Below, in pieces: positions 1 to 24,048 of a stretch of 64,000 nt of DNA. This stretch comes from Echinarachnius parma (lineage: Eukaryota > Echinodermata > Echinoidea > Clypeasteroida > Echinarachniidae): the NCBI GenBank assembly GCA_037951105.1, contig JBAMJV010000864.1:62001-126000 (forward strand), written 5' to 3'. Each line of letters starts with the position of its first letter. The first letter of the stretch is position 1. Under the pieces are notes generated by a model. That model was given only the letters and a program-made list of their open reading frames with translations, ran no database searches and was not told the origin of the DNA. Made by a program: the position numbers and the translations under genes.

Positions 1-54
1 CTCTAATAGTAGACAAAGACTTGTTTTGTTGTTAATCCAATATATGTTTCTTAG

Positions 55-10738
<10,684 letters not shown>

Positions 10739-11420
10739 GCGCAACCTCAACAGTTTTTTATCACCCCCTCCCCCTCCCCAGAGAAATGAATTATAATTAT
10801 GTAGTGAGCTTCCCTCACAAAGAACTTTGATTATTAAAAACCCTCTTTGTTAAATCAGAGTAACTCTACCCAGCCAACTCTGTAGAAGAAATATGAACAC
10901 AACCATCCCATTTTTATCATCCCCCTCCCCTGAAAGAAAATATAAACTACACAGTAGATTTATGTAATCAAGAAATTTGATTTAAAAAAGAAACTAAAAT
11001 TCCTCTACCCAGCCAACTTTGTAGAAGAAATATGAGTGCGTCCACATTTTCTCAACCCCCCCCCCCCCCCCCCAAAAAAAAAACAACCTCCAAACAAATA
11101 CACCAGACTCTGTTTATCATGATAAAAATGGTACCTTACCAAGCTTTTGTTGCAACATAGTAATTGCTGGAATCCCAAAGTTCCTTTTTAAACATTTATT
11201 TGAATTGTTTTTGCAACACCAATGAGAATACACTGTGTATGTTTATGATAGGATATAAATGTCACTCTTTTGTCCCCATGAATTTGATTCAAATAGAAGA
11301 GTTGCAAAGAAGAGTCCATTTCACTATCATAATGTCATTCACGTGTTAACTTTGATATTTGTATTATCGACCTATTTATACATTATATTCGTTTAAATAA
11401 ATGTTCCAAAGCAAATCAAG
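10739..11420 (+). other. PACSIN: PACSIN 3' UTR with candidate poly(A) signal
   Basis: Starts after the TGA. AATAAA occurs at 11396-11401, the first canonical signal past the stop; others lie at 14120-14125 and 14134-14139. Poly-C/poly-A runs occur near 11056-11085. Which signal is used cannot be decided from sequence. Confidence 0.5.
10864..11037 (+). pseudogene. Two relic tandem copies of the last PACSIN exon end
   Basis: ctctaccc(a/g)gc(c/a)aac...gtaga(a/t)gaaatatga starts at 10706 (real), 10864 and 11003. The copies would read LYPANSVEEI-stop and LYPANFVEEI-stop. The similarity runs on into the following C-rich UTR. Copy 2 has TAA directly upstream in frame, and neither has a usable acceptor, so they are relics inside the 3' UTR. 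Confidence 0.8.
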
Positions 11421-12923
11421 ATATTCATTAACAATGAGTTCTGTATATGAATACACTTTGTATATATATATGTGTGATTTATACAGATTCAATTTAGTCC
11501 TTGTGAATGATTATACAATGACTAAGCAAGAGAAATGCATCGTTTGAATTTTATTCAGAAATATTCTACTTTTTTCTTTCTTTTGTTTTTTGCGAAAGGG
11601 AAAGAAGGGTAATATATTTACTACTCTGTAAAAGCCACATGCAAAGTGTTGTTTGTTGTACAATCAGAATGGAAGACGTGTTTGTATTATATACAAAGCA
11701 GGGAAAAGAATGAGCTTGTAATGAGGCTGTGCCAAAGTAATCATGTGACTAGTCACATGGTCATGACTATCCAATCATGTGACTGGACTAGACCTGTCAG
11801 GTGATCCATTTGTGTACAAAGGTTCATTGTTGTTTTGTTTGGTACGTGTAGCAAGTTGCTTTTGTTTTTCCTGTCTTGTGTGTAGAAGAATCAATCATTA
11901 TCAATGAAAGGGTAATATTGGTTGACAAAATTGATTTGGTAAGAAAGACAAAAAAATGCAACTTATTTGAGCTGCAAACTGATTTTTTTTTTTCAAAGTG
12001 TATATAAATATTTTAATGTCAAAATGATTATGTTGTATTCCATAGGAAGGTGTTGGGTTAATCATGTAAAAGTGTGACCGATGTGATGTTTCATACATGT
12101 AAATGACTTGCGAATTCAGTACATTAATTTAGTTTCGCATATACTGTATTTAGAAACAAATATTCTTTTTTTGAAGACAAATATTATTATTGTAGTACTG
12201 AGCATGTTTATTTTGTAAACCATAGTATGCATCTTGTAAAATATACATGTATTTAATACCCCAGTGGCCTAAACCCTATGAATGTCATTATATACCCCCA
12301 AAGTCTGTATACAAACACATATATCAGTCTGAAGTATCCACCTTTGATTGGCATCGTGTTTAATACATGTATGTGTTATAGTCCGCCCAATTGCTAATGT
12401 ACAGGATTCAGGAAAGGGATGTAAAAGTAGGGGAAAGGGTTTCTTATTGTACAGTGTTTTGAATGTAATGATCATGCACTCCGTGTAAATATGTCCTAAT
12501 ATTTTAAAAAGTAGTTGAGAAAATAGATTTAAGTGTTCCCAGTGGTAATGGTTGCAAAGTAAATACAAAAACAACAGCAAGTTGAAGGGGAGTATTTCAC
12601 ACACAAAAATAAGTTGAGCTCAAATATTAACAATAATAATAAAAATGCATTTATACAGCGCATTTTCCATCTCAAATTGTCAAATGCGCTGAAGTTAATC
12701 TTAGGATAATGGTAGGCCATTTGTAGCCTTGGAATAAAAAAGTTCAAAAGCAAACAAATTAATATTGAAGACTAATTCAAACAAAATTACATCAAGAACC
12801 CCTTGATAATAGAGGTTATTCATGATTTTTTACATGCCCTTTTTTAATACTGCTTCATCAATTTTTACAAAGCATCGGTTTTCCATAATCATTAGTCAAA
12901 TTAAGAGTTTAAGTTCAACTTAA
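11421..12923. other. Gene-free flank downstream of PACSIN
   Basis: AT-rich. Near 12641-12690, tttatacagcgcattttcc and tcaaatgcgctgaag resemble the common invertebrate repeat tail atatagcgc. 12712-12790 (gccatttgtagccttgg) is similar to 30898-30960 and, inverted, to 25548-25570. Nothing coding. Confidence 0.5.
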
Positions 12924-13731
12924 CCCTAATCCCACTGGGTTATTTTGGTCACTTGAGTCCACTGGGGGGGGGGGGCCGTTTTGGCCCCCCCCTCCAATCT
13001 CGGCAACGAATGGACCGATCGACTTGAAAATTGGCACATACGTACAACAAGTCAAGTAGAATAAGAATTTGACGGGAAAAATAAAATTAGACGATTATTT
13101 TTTTTAAAAATAATTAATTAAAATTTTGAATATGCAAATTTTTGACGAATTTGGGGGAAAATTGGGATTTTCATCTAAAATCAAGAGAAATTACAGGATT
13201 TCTTCAGGTTTTCTGTAAAAATACTTTCAAATGATGTAATTCATCACATCCATGTATTTTATGGTGATAAAATATATCACTAATTTGCATAAATATGCAA
13301 ATTAGTATTCCCGGATTTACCCACATTGTTTTCATTCTTATGTATTTTATTGTTTTTTTGTTGTTTTTGTTCTGTTTTTTTAAGAAGAATTTATCTCTGA
13401 AGTGTATGAATTCAACTAATAAAAGAAATAATCCAAATTATAATTCAAAGTAACAATTATAACCGATTTGGAGTTTACATGGCATCGGATATAAGAATTA
13501 CATAGAAACCTGTACAAAAATTACATTTTTTTGTGACGGTCGAGCAATTATCGACCTCTAAAATCGGTTCTACATGTCCGACCGGGGTGAATTATATATC
13601 AAAACATGCGGGAGACTTGAGAGAAAATAGTCGTGAAGTTTGAACGTGAAATTCCAAACGGTCTAGATGCATGTCGAAAAAAACGACAGGGGGGGGCCAA
13701 AATGGCCCCCCCCCCCCCAGTGGGATTAGGG
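12924..13731. mobile_element. piggyBac-like MITE, 808 bp, TTAA target
   Basis: TTAA then CCCTAATCCCACTGG at the left, and CCAGTGGGATTAGGG then TTAA at the right. Just inside each end is a poly-G/poly-C pair around gccgttttggcccccc and gggggccaaaatggccccc. CCC ends with a TTAA duplication are the piggyBac hallmark. No transposase frame is present. Confidence 0.85.
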
Positions 13732-13735
13732 TTAA

Positions 13736-15988
13736 GATCTTTGTGAAACAATACTGATTATTTATCACTTGTATTGGAAGCAGACTCCTCCGAGGAGAGA
13801 CAAGTATTTATTGTCATTAATTGTGTTAAATGGAAAGCTATTTTGATGAAGTCGAATGAGACATTTTCTCAGTTTTTGTTTTGTATTTATGGAGCTAACT
13901 GTAGTTGTAGACTAGAATAACTGATGGCTAAATGTGTATGATTTTGATAGCATATATTATGCATCCATATAAGTCAAGTATATCTTTCTCTATTCCTCAC
14001 TTTTCATTTTGCATGTTCTGCTTTTATTTGTTTGTTGCTGCGAATGGATATTATTTCATCGTTGTGGTGAACAACAAAATAGTTTTGCAGGATTTTTATT
14101 TTAGATTCTCATCAGACCAAATAAATGAATGAGAATAAATTTCTTGTTCATGCATAAACTACATTATTTCTCTTGTAAATGTTACATTAGAACTTGTAGC
14201 TCTCAATGTGTAAATTACAAACCTGTCCATGAAGAGCACCCAAATAATGCTTGAGGGAGTCAAGAGTAGGGGACTTTATAGACAGGTGTTTTTTAACGAG
14301 GGTTTCTTGAACATGTTTGATTGTAATTATAAGTGATAATTATTTTATGGGAAATATTATTAGGGATATATTCTTGGCAGTGATAATATTCTGCAACTGT
14401 GTTTTGTTGCCCTGTACGATTGTTGTATGCCAAATCATTAGGCCCTATGTATCAAATTCATTGACTTCCATAGAATGGATTGATAGTTTTTAAGTAGAGC
14501 TGATAATGTCTAGATTTTTAGATGATTTTTTAAATCGTCAAATATGAGTGTTAATTTTGCATCAGTCATGTTGCCTACATTTATCAGATGACCCATGCTG
14601 ATTGTTTTGTATTATTTTGTTCTTTTTTGTAACTTAATTAATTTATTACTTTGATCTCATTGTAAACAAACAAACATAAACAATTAGCAATAAGAATGAG
14701 TGAATCAAAAAGAAATTATAATAATTCGACTGAAAGAACATTTCACTATTTAACATTTCCTCAGGGGTTTTCTCAATGTTCCCATTTTCTCAATGTTATC
14801 TTTAACTACCGTAAATACAAGTCAAAATTATTATTATTATTATTATTATGTACTGATACTTGCATTTATATTAAATTCTTTTAAATATTTACATATCCAA
14901 ACAAAATTATACTTTATTATATTTGTTGGACTGATAAAGGTGAAGTTGGTATTCACTATCAACAACATTTTCATAAAATATGGTTACATGTATATCAAGA
15001 CTTTTAGGAATGTAGTTCAAATGCAGCTAAAAATTACACTTTTGTCAGTTCTTTGAAAGTATGACAAATAATTACTTTAATGAGCCTGTTCAAGACAACT
15101 AGATTCACACAAATTTCTTTAAAATGTGTTTTTATCAATCATCGTTTCAATATAGTTTAAATGCAGCTAGAAATGTCATTTTAAATGAGTTGCAGGATGT
15201 TTGATGCAAAAAGTCACTGCTGTGGAAGTACATTGTATGAAGAATAATTACTTTAATAATTAACTCGTTGTAGACAACCTCATGTGGTATAAACATACCT
15301 TCTCCACAGACCCAGCCAAGTATTTGTGTGACCAGTCCTTGGTGAAGTGATGAATTATGTTCTGTATATACATGGTACATGTACATGTAGCACATGGCAG
15401 AATAAATCACATTCCATAGCACTTGTATAGTTTAGAATTGGACAAATTTTCTCTAGTTGGTAACCATGGATCTGTAAAAAGTAGAATAATTGCAGAGTAT
15501 GTCAATCGCTTTATTTAAATGTAACTCGATTGTAGAGCTAGATCTAGATCTTTATGGCTAGATTTGGGCAACCAACATTTAAAAATTCCCATTAAATTAG
15601 ATTAAATTCAATAGTTTATTGGTCCAACTGAATGGAAAATTGTTTTTGGTTCACAAGATCACAATTAATAACAATTAATCAGTTCATATAATTTATGCTA
15701 AATTTTTAGTTGCCAGACTCGGCAACCAATTATAACAACATAATTATATTTATCTTTGTTTGGGGCGGTCCAAGTTGGGTTTCGGACGATCAGAACTTGT
15801 ATGTGGTCAGCAGGGCCACCAAGAAAAGAAAACAACATTTTCTAGCCCTTTATGAAGGATATGTATAATGTGTACAGTTCCTTTTTTCATCACTTACTCT
15901 GATCATATTTTATTCATTTTATTCTTATTCTTCGTTGCTTATTTATTATGATTAACATTACTATCACTTAATATTAAGAACACATTAT
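13736..15988. other. Gene-free stretch
   Basis: Contains tandem AATAAA signals (14120, 14134), a TTA run (14826-14849) and a loose duplication in which aatgcagcta(a/g)aaat and ataattactttaat recur (15028-15080 and 15160-15260). The short frames show no splice context or protein signature. Confidence 0.5.
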
Positions 15989-16151
15989 GGCCCTTTGCAG
16001 AAAGAGATACAATCAATTGTAAGTTACAATTAATTGTAAGTCAGATCATGTGTTCTAAATGCGCAAATCTGATTGGTTGAAACGCGCAAATGTTCAGACT
16101 TACAATCAATTGTAACTTACAATCGATTGTATCTCTTTCTGCAACAGGGCC
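15989..16151. mobile_element. Palindromic MITE, about 163 bp
   Basis: ggccctttgcagaaagagat at the left mirrors atctctttctgcaacagggcc at the right. Inside, caattgtaagttacaatt text pairs over more than 50 bases. Target duplication unclear. Confidence 0.8.
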
Positions 16152-16843
16152 CATGTCTCACAAATGTAGTACTACAATAGATAATGTTCAATGCTCACAA
16201 AAAGGAAGCAAATTGTAATGAAATTGAATGGTAAGAATAATGCTGCTTCTATCACTTTATTACAAAGTAGAAAATAGAACTATCTATAATTTATATATAT
16301 ATATGTTACTTCACACGTGAGGTGGTGCTCCAACAATTTATTGAATTGTTTCTTTCACTTGTAGGGTGTGCTTATAATAAACAGTTAGCGCTTTCAAGAA
16401 CTGAATTTACATGTACATGTAATTATATTCACTAAAACAATTTATTTTGATTTATTGCAGCTTTGGAGTCGAGAGTAACCTGATTTTCAAAATCTGTATA
16501 ATTGTGGAAATTGCGGATTGTGTGATTTCGTTTTTGAATATGATGTATTTAGACTTGTGTATTTGATCATTTTCTGAATTGTGAACCTTTGTAATGAATC
16601 ATTATGTGCACTGATAGGTCGGTGCAAGGCAGTGAGAGTAGGGCCATGTAGCAAACTTTGGTACCGTTGTATATCCGTAAACCATTTATAAATATGAATA
16701 TATTATTATATATATTTAGTCACAAAATCCTGATGGTTTGATTGTGTGCATTTTACTGCCATGTGTTGCGTGACTGATTTGCTTTTGTTATGCAGAAGAT
16801 GACCAAAATGTTGAAGTGTGCACTCACACACATACATGTACAC

Positions 16844-17254
16844 GCCCGGGGGGGGGGGGGGGGTCTGTCCTCATAGAAAGGGGGGTATCATGCGTGACCA
16901 AGGACTTGCCAAAAGCACCCTAAACGAGTATTTGCGTGGTGCAAAAAATACACCCTACATGTAAAGTAAGTATGATTATCGGTAATTTGATACCCTAAGC
17001 AAGTAATCAATTTTTTGTAAACCCCTAAGCAAGTTATACAATTTGTTGATACCCTAAGCAAGTAATCTTTTTTTTTGTAAACCCCTATTAAAAGCAAGTG
17101 ATAACTATTTTTGATACCCTAAGCAAGTAAGCTGAGTTTGAGACCCTATTCGAGATACTTGAGTAACTCGCCTGATCGTAAAAAACCACCCAATTACTCG
17201 TTTTCTTGGTCACGCATGATACCCCCCTTTTAATGAGGACAGACCCCCCCGGGG
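16844..17254. mobile_element. MITE with about 45-bp inverted repeats and internal tandem repeats
   Basis: The ends read cccgggggg ... tctgtcctcat ... ggtatcatgcgtgacca and the inverse tggtcacgcatgatacc ... aatgaggacagacc ... ccggg. Flanks on both sides read gtacac, a possible 6-bp duplication, though the locus is a CA repeat. Inside, taccctaagcaagtaa recurs three to four times, alternating with gtaaacccct. Confidence 0.8.
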
Positions 17255-18127
17255 TACACACACACACACACACACTCACACATACATATACAAAAACTAG
17301 GGGGCTGCAACCCCTCCAAGACTTTGGAAAATGGCAATATTTGCACCAAAAAAACACAATTTTAGTCACATTAATAAGCACAATCATAACAAATACAATC
17401 TCCTTTTGGGGCAGCTATTTAAAGTTGTGAGAGCATGTTTTGTTGCTTGTCACGTGACAAACAGGAATTATGGTATTCGGGCAATACACCTCGGGGGCCC
17501 CCTGGCAAAAAAAAACAATGCCTTTAAAACTTAATTGGAACTTACATACCTCATTGTATTTGTATTACCAATAGCTATAGAAGCATGGAGCATGGAAAAG
17601 CTTTTGGTATTCCAAGTTTCTCCTCCGTTATAAAGATCTACTGGATAGCTAAAACTGTGTACAAAGTCGGTGCAATAAGTTCACGAATATCACAATTTGA
17701 TTAAGCATTCTTCACTGGATCCATTTAATCTGCAGAAAAGGGGTTAACACAAACTTCTGGAATTACACACAGAAACAAAATACATACAAAAGACAGGATG
17801 TTGGGGAGATTAATTCATTTTAATAATCATATCAAGTAAAAAATGGGCCACAGATAATCCTCAATCATCATGACAATAATACCCCAACCTCTTCCACTTT
17901 AACCATCTCAGTCCCTACCTATGTGCTCATTTGAAAAGCGCCCTCTTGATGCCACAATGTGTTTGCTTTAACCCTTCTGTGTGCAATACCTCCATCGCCT
18001 TCATATAAGTAGAGACTGAGATGGCTATAGACTATCTACTGGTCTAGGTCCCACTCCTCAAACCCATACAAATGTTTTGAATTATATAGCGCCTAATATG
18101 AATCATCTCCTAGCGCTCTGAACACAT
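17255..18127. other. Gene-free stretch with repeat fragments
   Basis: A short CA run at 17255-17283, then text at 17640-17700 (tgtacaaagtcggtgcaat) belonging to the family at 46518 and 51100. Near 18075-18125 is the tatatagcgcctaatatga fragment of the 4946/41416 repeat. Confidence 0.5.
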
Positions 18128-18303
18128 CAGAATCCTGAAAGGAATGGGTCGACCACCTCCCTTTAATATACCGAAATCTCCATAGTTGTACATAACCCAG
18201 TAGGCTCCCGTAAGCAACTGGTTAACATTACTGGGTTATGTACAAAGTCTATGGAGATTTCAGTTTTAAAGGGAGGTGGTTAACCCGTTCCCTCAGGATT
18301 CTG
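18128..18303. mobile_element. Foldback element with about 70-bp arms
   Basis: Left cagaatcctgaaaggaatgg ... ccacctccctttaa ... aaatctccatag ... gtacataacccagta pairs with its inverse at the right. A related scrap lies at 41600-41700 (gggttgtgtacaaagtcta). Confidence 0.8.
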
Positions 18304-21300
18304 GAATCCCCATAGACATTCTACATAGCCAGCCAGGTAAGCATTTGATATGGGTATAGTCACCAAAGTCATTTTTGGGACCAGTCCTGAATGGTTATTT
18401 CCAATATTATACTCCATACGTATTTCTGTTGTTGCTTTGATAAATATGATTCAGCCACAATATTCAGTGGATATCTCGGGTACATTTAATAAAAACATTT
18501 CTTTCCAGTTGTGATATGGGACCAACGGTGGAGCCTAGACCAAGACCAAGACTAGCCCAAACCGGTCATTTTAAAAAGTTTACAGAACATCGTGAGTTTA
18601 ACATGTATATTCAAAACAGCCACAGCATGTAAAAAAAAGGAAAAACAGGGGGGAAATGAATGAATGGTGGATGATGAGACAAATATCAATATATACAAAC
18701 AAGAAACACTGCATTTTATGTACTTTAATGCTTAAGCTGTTGTAATTTCATTTTTGACTTTCTTCTCATAATAATATTGTATCTGGCACAATAAAGTTTC
18801 TATTTATAAAGCTCCTTACATGTTTGATATTCTTCTCTGAGCGCTTTTCAATTCTAACGCAACACGGCTTATAATGATATTCCAAAACGTGAACTGCAAA
18901 ATGTGACTGCCATAAACCGTTTTTATCCTTTATTTTTAATATTTTGTTTCTAATAACTTTTTTCTTTAAAATATTTCAAATTGGTGTGTCTTCATTATCT
19001 GGAATGCTGTGAATTGCATGTATCAACATTGTCGATTGCATAACAATGAACTCAATATCAACCAATTAGAATCAACATACAGAATATATTCTTGGATTAT
19101 TTTTGAATCCTTAGTAAATAATCACATTTTCTCGTACATGTACCTCATCAGCTATCAAAATGATAGCTACTGTACAATATAGAATGAGTTGAGAGAAATG
19201 TATCATTTTTGCTAGTGCCTGAAGGAAGAAAGTCAAAGTCAAAATGAAACTACAACAGATCTCTGCAAACATACATACATAGCTCAAATATATAGATATA
19301 TACATCCAGTAACAACTTCAACTTACGATAACCTGCCTTCGTTTAATTAATGATACATTACCCAGAACTACATGTAAATTGTACGTACCACTGTAATTAA
19401 TATCTACCTAGCTAAATACACATGTATAGTACTAAACCAACAAGACCCTATAGATGCAAGATTTCAGTGAGCGAGGACAAATGAATGCAAATGTATATAT
19501 AAGATAAACAAATTAGAGCGCATTGATAGACGTGTCATTGATATATGCGTTCTGCAGAAAAATAAAGGGAGCCCTCACAGATTCATGTTTAGAAAGTCTT
19601 CAAAAAGGATCTCTGAGAGGTTTTAAAATTGGATAATTGGCTAATCTAAGTAACATCCTGTTTTGAAACTTATTTTTGAAAATTGAAATTTAATGGGAAA
19701 GAGAAAGGGTTACCTAAACTTTGAGTAACATAACTGTAGTTTGGAAAGATGAAAAATAACATCAGACGATTAAAGACATCTAAAATATCAATACGAGTTG
19801 GATATGTTCGACAACCACTGGCAAGAAGATTATAATAACTAAAAATCATTCTTGGGGAAAAGGATTTTACAAATTATGTTCCATGTTTGTAGGTTATTTG
19901 AGAAAAGGTTTAACAAATATATATCATGTTTCTAGTTTGTTTGTTTTTTTGTAGGGGGAAAAGGTTTGGAAAATCTGGTCCATGTCCAGGTTAAGCAGCC
20001 GTTTGGCCGAATAGACGTACACTAGGCTTATCATCAATCATAAACAAAACAAAAATCGGAAGGGGAAAGGGAAGGGATTGCTTGTTCAAACAATGGCCCA
20101 GGAATTTTCTTTCTTTTTTTCACTAATGTGCCAGCATTTTACACAACACTCTTACATTTTCGTCTTCAAATATAGCTAACAAAGTTTTCTGTTTTGGCAG
20201 TATGAAATATATATCTCTTCATTGAATACTCAACTCTGAACTATAATATTCTTGGTCTCCTAGCATAAAGTTTTTCCTAAGACATTCTGGCCTAAAATAG
20301 ATTCTGAAGCTCTTATGATAAGACATGTTTTTAATAATAGACCCTGCCTGATCGAGTACAAAAAATAAAGCATGAATTCTCTGTTTTTTTTTCTTCACTT
20401 TCTAGAACTTACAATTATGCAATTATCAACAAGATTTCAATACTGAGATATTTGTTACTCTGACATTCAATGATTTTAGGAAATCTTCTCCCTTTTAAAA
20501 TATTTATCAGCGAAATCGTTATTCTCTCAATATTTAGTGAAAAGAGGTATACCAAAAGAAGGCACAAAACTATGAACAAAAACAAGCACCTTCTAACGAT
20601 TGGGACATCATGCATAATTATACAAAATGACAATTTTTAAAATACAGAGCTACAGTTTTTCCACACATATGTTAAGAAAATGCCCTCCACAAGAACACCA
20701 TTAAAATTTCTTTCCACAAAAAACACCATGAAAAAAGTCTCCTATTTTTGTAATTTCCTTTTCTAAGTTGGTCTTGAGTTTTAAACAATGCTACGAACAT
20801 CCAATATGGTACATGACATACCACTATGATACAAGTTACAAACAGTGCCGAGCTGGATAAAAAGCTCACTTCTAAATAAATCTGTGATGCTTGGATTTAT
20901 ATGTACCTCTATTGGGCGAAGCAGAGAAATCAAGGTCTGAATTGAAGACTAAAACAGCAAACCATAAACAAATCATTGAGCACCAATCTTATACTGTAAC
21001 TGGGAATGTTTTACTCTAATTTATTGATGTATTCTCGACTCATGGGATGGATTGCCCTTGTCAGCTATAAGCTGTATATTAAATGGGTCCAATCCAATGC
21101 AACATGATAAATTTGCATGACTAAATCAGATAAATCACACTTCCTTTTTAATATTCAAAAGAAATTTCAACTCAGTAATTGCGACTTAATTTGGTAACAT
21201 TGGTATGATTCAATGTTGATTTCATTTGTTTTGATTTCAATTCATCTCATTGTTTCTGGTCATTTGTATAGTCTTCAATTCAGACACTCATGTGAGGCAA

Positions 21301-22480
21301 CATATAATAGGTGCTGCATTCAATTGAGACATACACATGTACATTTAGTACAGACAATACATCTTTAATTAGAAATAAGTCCTCCGGTATATATCTCCCA
21401 CACATACACATATTTCTACTGCCAAATATACAATGAATATTTTACATGACATTCACATTCAATTATACATTTCTACGTCTAATAGTGATGTACTGATAAA
21501 GAAAAATATACAGATAGAATATGTACGTTGTCTAAATGATTTCTCAAGTCTAAATTCAATATTTATCTAGTAATATCCATAATAACCATAATTGCTATAA
21601 TATAACCAGTACAAGTGCAAGTACACAATAAGTAAATACATTACATGTAATAAAAGGTGCATGTGATTTTAAACTTCAAGTAGAAAAGAAATCCCAATAA
21701 GTTTGGAAGTATGAAAAGATTGAATGCTGATCACGAAAAGGAATTCAGTGGGAAAAGGTATCAAGTCTATATTAGTTAAAAAGGGTATTTTGAGTCACTA
21801 GGCATGAGATGATGTTCCCAATAATTAAACATATACAAAAATAGTACTTTTTATCATCTATTTCAACAGAGTAAAACATAACAATTAGAAACATATATAT
21901 AACCCGTTGAAAGTATGCATTAGTTTTAGCCTCATTTCATTAACCAATTGTTCATAATATCAACACTCGGCCTATATGATACATACATTCAGAAAATTTA
22001 AGTTCCTGATTTATCTCTTTTTCAGCCAATATATTATACAATTTGGAGCCTCGAGTTTACAGCACTGTAATAGGACAGCATTTGGGAATTTAGGAAATAT
22101 TCAAAATGTATGCAGTATGCAAGGTTCATTTTTGTTCACTTTTCATAGTGATAATTCAGCTTGGTATAATCAGCTAATACTTCGTAATTCTGTTCTCAAA
22201 GAGCTCAGTACTTTCAGTAAAATTCAGCTATTTTTTGGTTCTTATAATCACCAAATTCAGCCAATGATTCACAATTCAGCTAATATTATTAAAATTCTCC
22301 ACCGAACTCAGCCAAAGTTTCGCTATTCACGTTCAGCAGAGTAAGCAAATGTTGACCAATTCTAGAGCTTATTTCAGCCTTTCTTTTGGACACAAAGACG
22401 TGACAGGTATATGATCGGCGGTATGAGGGAACAGAGGAGAAAGTATACATTTGTATGAGCAATGCAGCCTGCTGCACTTT
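18304..22480. other. Gene-free AT-rich stretch
   Basis: No splice-supported frame. A plus-strand AATAAAG lies at 18790-18796, and several minus-strand AATAAA complements (for example near 18930 and 21019) could end the tetraspanin transcript if its 3' UTR is long. Nothing else seen. Confidence 0.4.
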
Positions 22481-22618
22481 CAGTTGAACATATCAACCTC
22501 CCATATTTGTCTTTAGAATCATTCATTTTGATATTATATCATCAAACTTCAGTTGAACCTATCAACCTCCCATATTTGTCTTTAGAATCATTCATTTTGA
22601 TATTATATCATCAAAGTT
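22481..22618. repeat. Near-perfect twofold tandem repeat, period 69
   Basis: cagttgaac(a/c)tatcaacc followed by tcccatatttgtctttagaa and ttttgatattatatcatcaa occurs at 22481 and again at 22550 with almost no differences. Recent slippage or duplication. Confidence 0.9.
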
Positions 22619-23991
22619 ATTATAAGATGAGAGCTGGTTTACACACTGCATTATATAATGCAATAGAATTCCAGACTGCAATATCTGGTTAAAGGGCTAT
22701 AATATTTGTACGAATAACAAACATTATGGCGATAATTGAAGGTATTTGACGATAAATACAAAAAAAGGAGGTTTGTAGGTACCACTGTTTTTTAAACAGA
22801 AAGGATTACAAAATGAAAGTCATGTATAGAACACAAGAGAAAAAGCTAGCCAGTGGTTCCAATAATGCTGGCGCACCATGCATTTGGCAATATTTCATCT
22901 GATGTCAAATCATTTTACAAACACCCTTCTTTCAGCCCATTACAAAATAAAACATTTCAAAATGGATAAACTCAGTCTCTAGTATTCAGCCTCCAGCTAT
23001 TAAGAACTCTGTTTGATAAATCAGTTCCTGTAGATTTCAACTTGTATATATACTAGTAGTATGCTGCCAAAAGGGATCAAATACCACAATAAATTGTTGT
23101 TGTACCCTTTTAATTCTCCTGAAAATATTAGCAACGCAACGCAGCTTGCCCCCAGTTAATGGATATTTCATCAATCTGTGTACATGGAAAATAACACAAT
23201 GACCAGTAGTAAAAATGTAAATATAATAATATGATTAAGTAGAGTACTCTAATATCAGAAATAGTACTTGATTTTGATAAGAAATAGTAGGAAATATGTC
23301 AGGTAAAGATAAAGTAAGCCTCTTTGATAACAACTGAGTAGTGGCACTATATGATCTACGTGTATAAATACTTAATATAAAGACTCGGTGCTACGTTAAT
23401 ATACACTACACTGACCGACATGATACAAATAGCAAACACAATATCTACGCATCGATTGCAGCTTTAAACAACGGTGAAAAATTAGCTTCTTTAGAGACCC
23501 AAAAAACAAAAAAATTATCAACTTTCTGCCAGGATTTTGGGGCGAGAGTTCATGATGAGGATTGGATATTTTATGGTATTTTTTCCTTTTCCATTAGGAA
23601 CAGAAATTGATGACATGGTTTGAAGTTTTACCTTGATTTCTGCATTTGGTTTCTTGGTGCTTCTTGTTCTTGATTCCCTCAACCTTTGAGTTTCTTTTAT
23701 GATCACAAAATGTTTAGACATACATGTACATGTACTCAATTTCCTTATTCTATAGATCTTTACCACCTTACATGACCTTTAACCCTTGACCTATGACCTG
23801 TATCACATTACAATAGCAGCCAAAGTCAGTCTCCAAGCTTTAAGCACCCTAACCCTGGCAGAAAATTGATCATTTCTTTTTCTTTCTTTTTTTTTTCTCG
23901 AGTAATGTTGGTGGTGATAAATCCACGTCTGCTGAATTTTGCTGTTTCGATCTGCATCATGGCAAATTGACACGACTCCGACCTTTGACCT
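22619..23991 (-). other. Probable tetraspanin 3' UTR and flank
   Basis: Lies directly downstream of the tetraspanin stop on the minus strand. No coding signal. The UTR end is not defined. Confidence 0.35.
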
Positions 23992-24048
23992 CTATTCATC
24001 CTGACCCACATTTCTGCATAAGCAGACTGCGAACACCATGCAGAAGAG
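23992..24048 (-). CDS. Tetraspanin exon 7 (end of TM4, stop)
   Basis: Acceptor cttatcaactag. Encodes LFCMVFAVCLCRNVGQDE and TAG; phase 0 from exon 6. The short cytoplasmic tail RNVGQDE carries no obvious lysosomal YXX-hydrophobic signal. Confidence 0.92.
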   Translation of the reverse strand, partial: LFCMVFAVCLCRNVGQDE

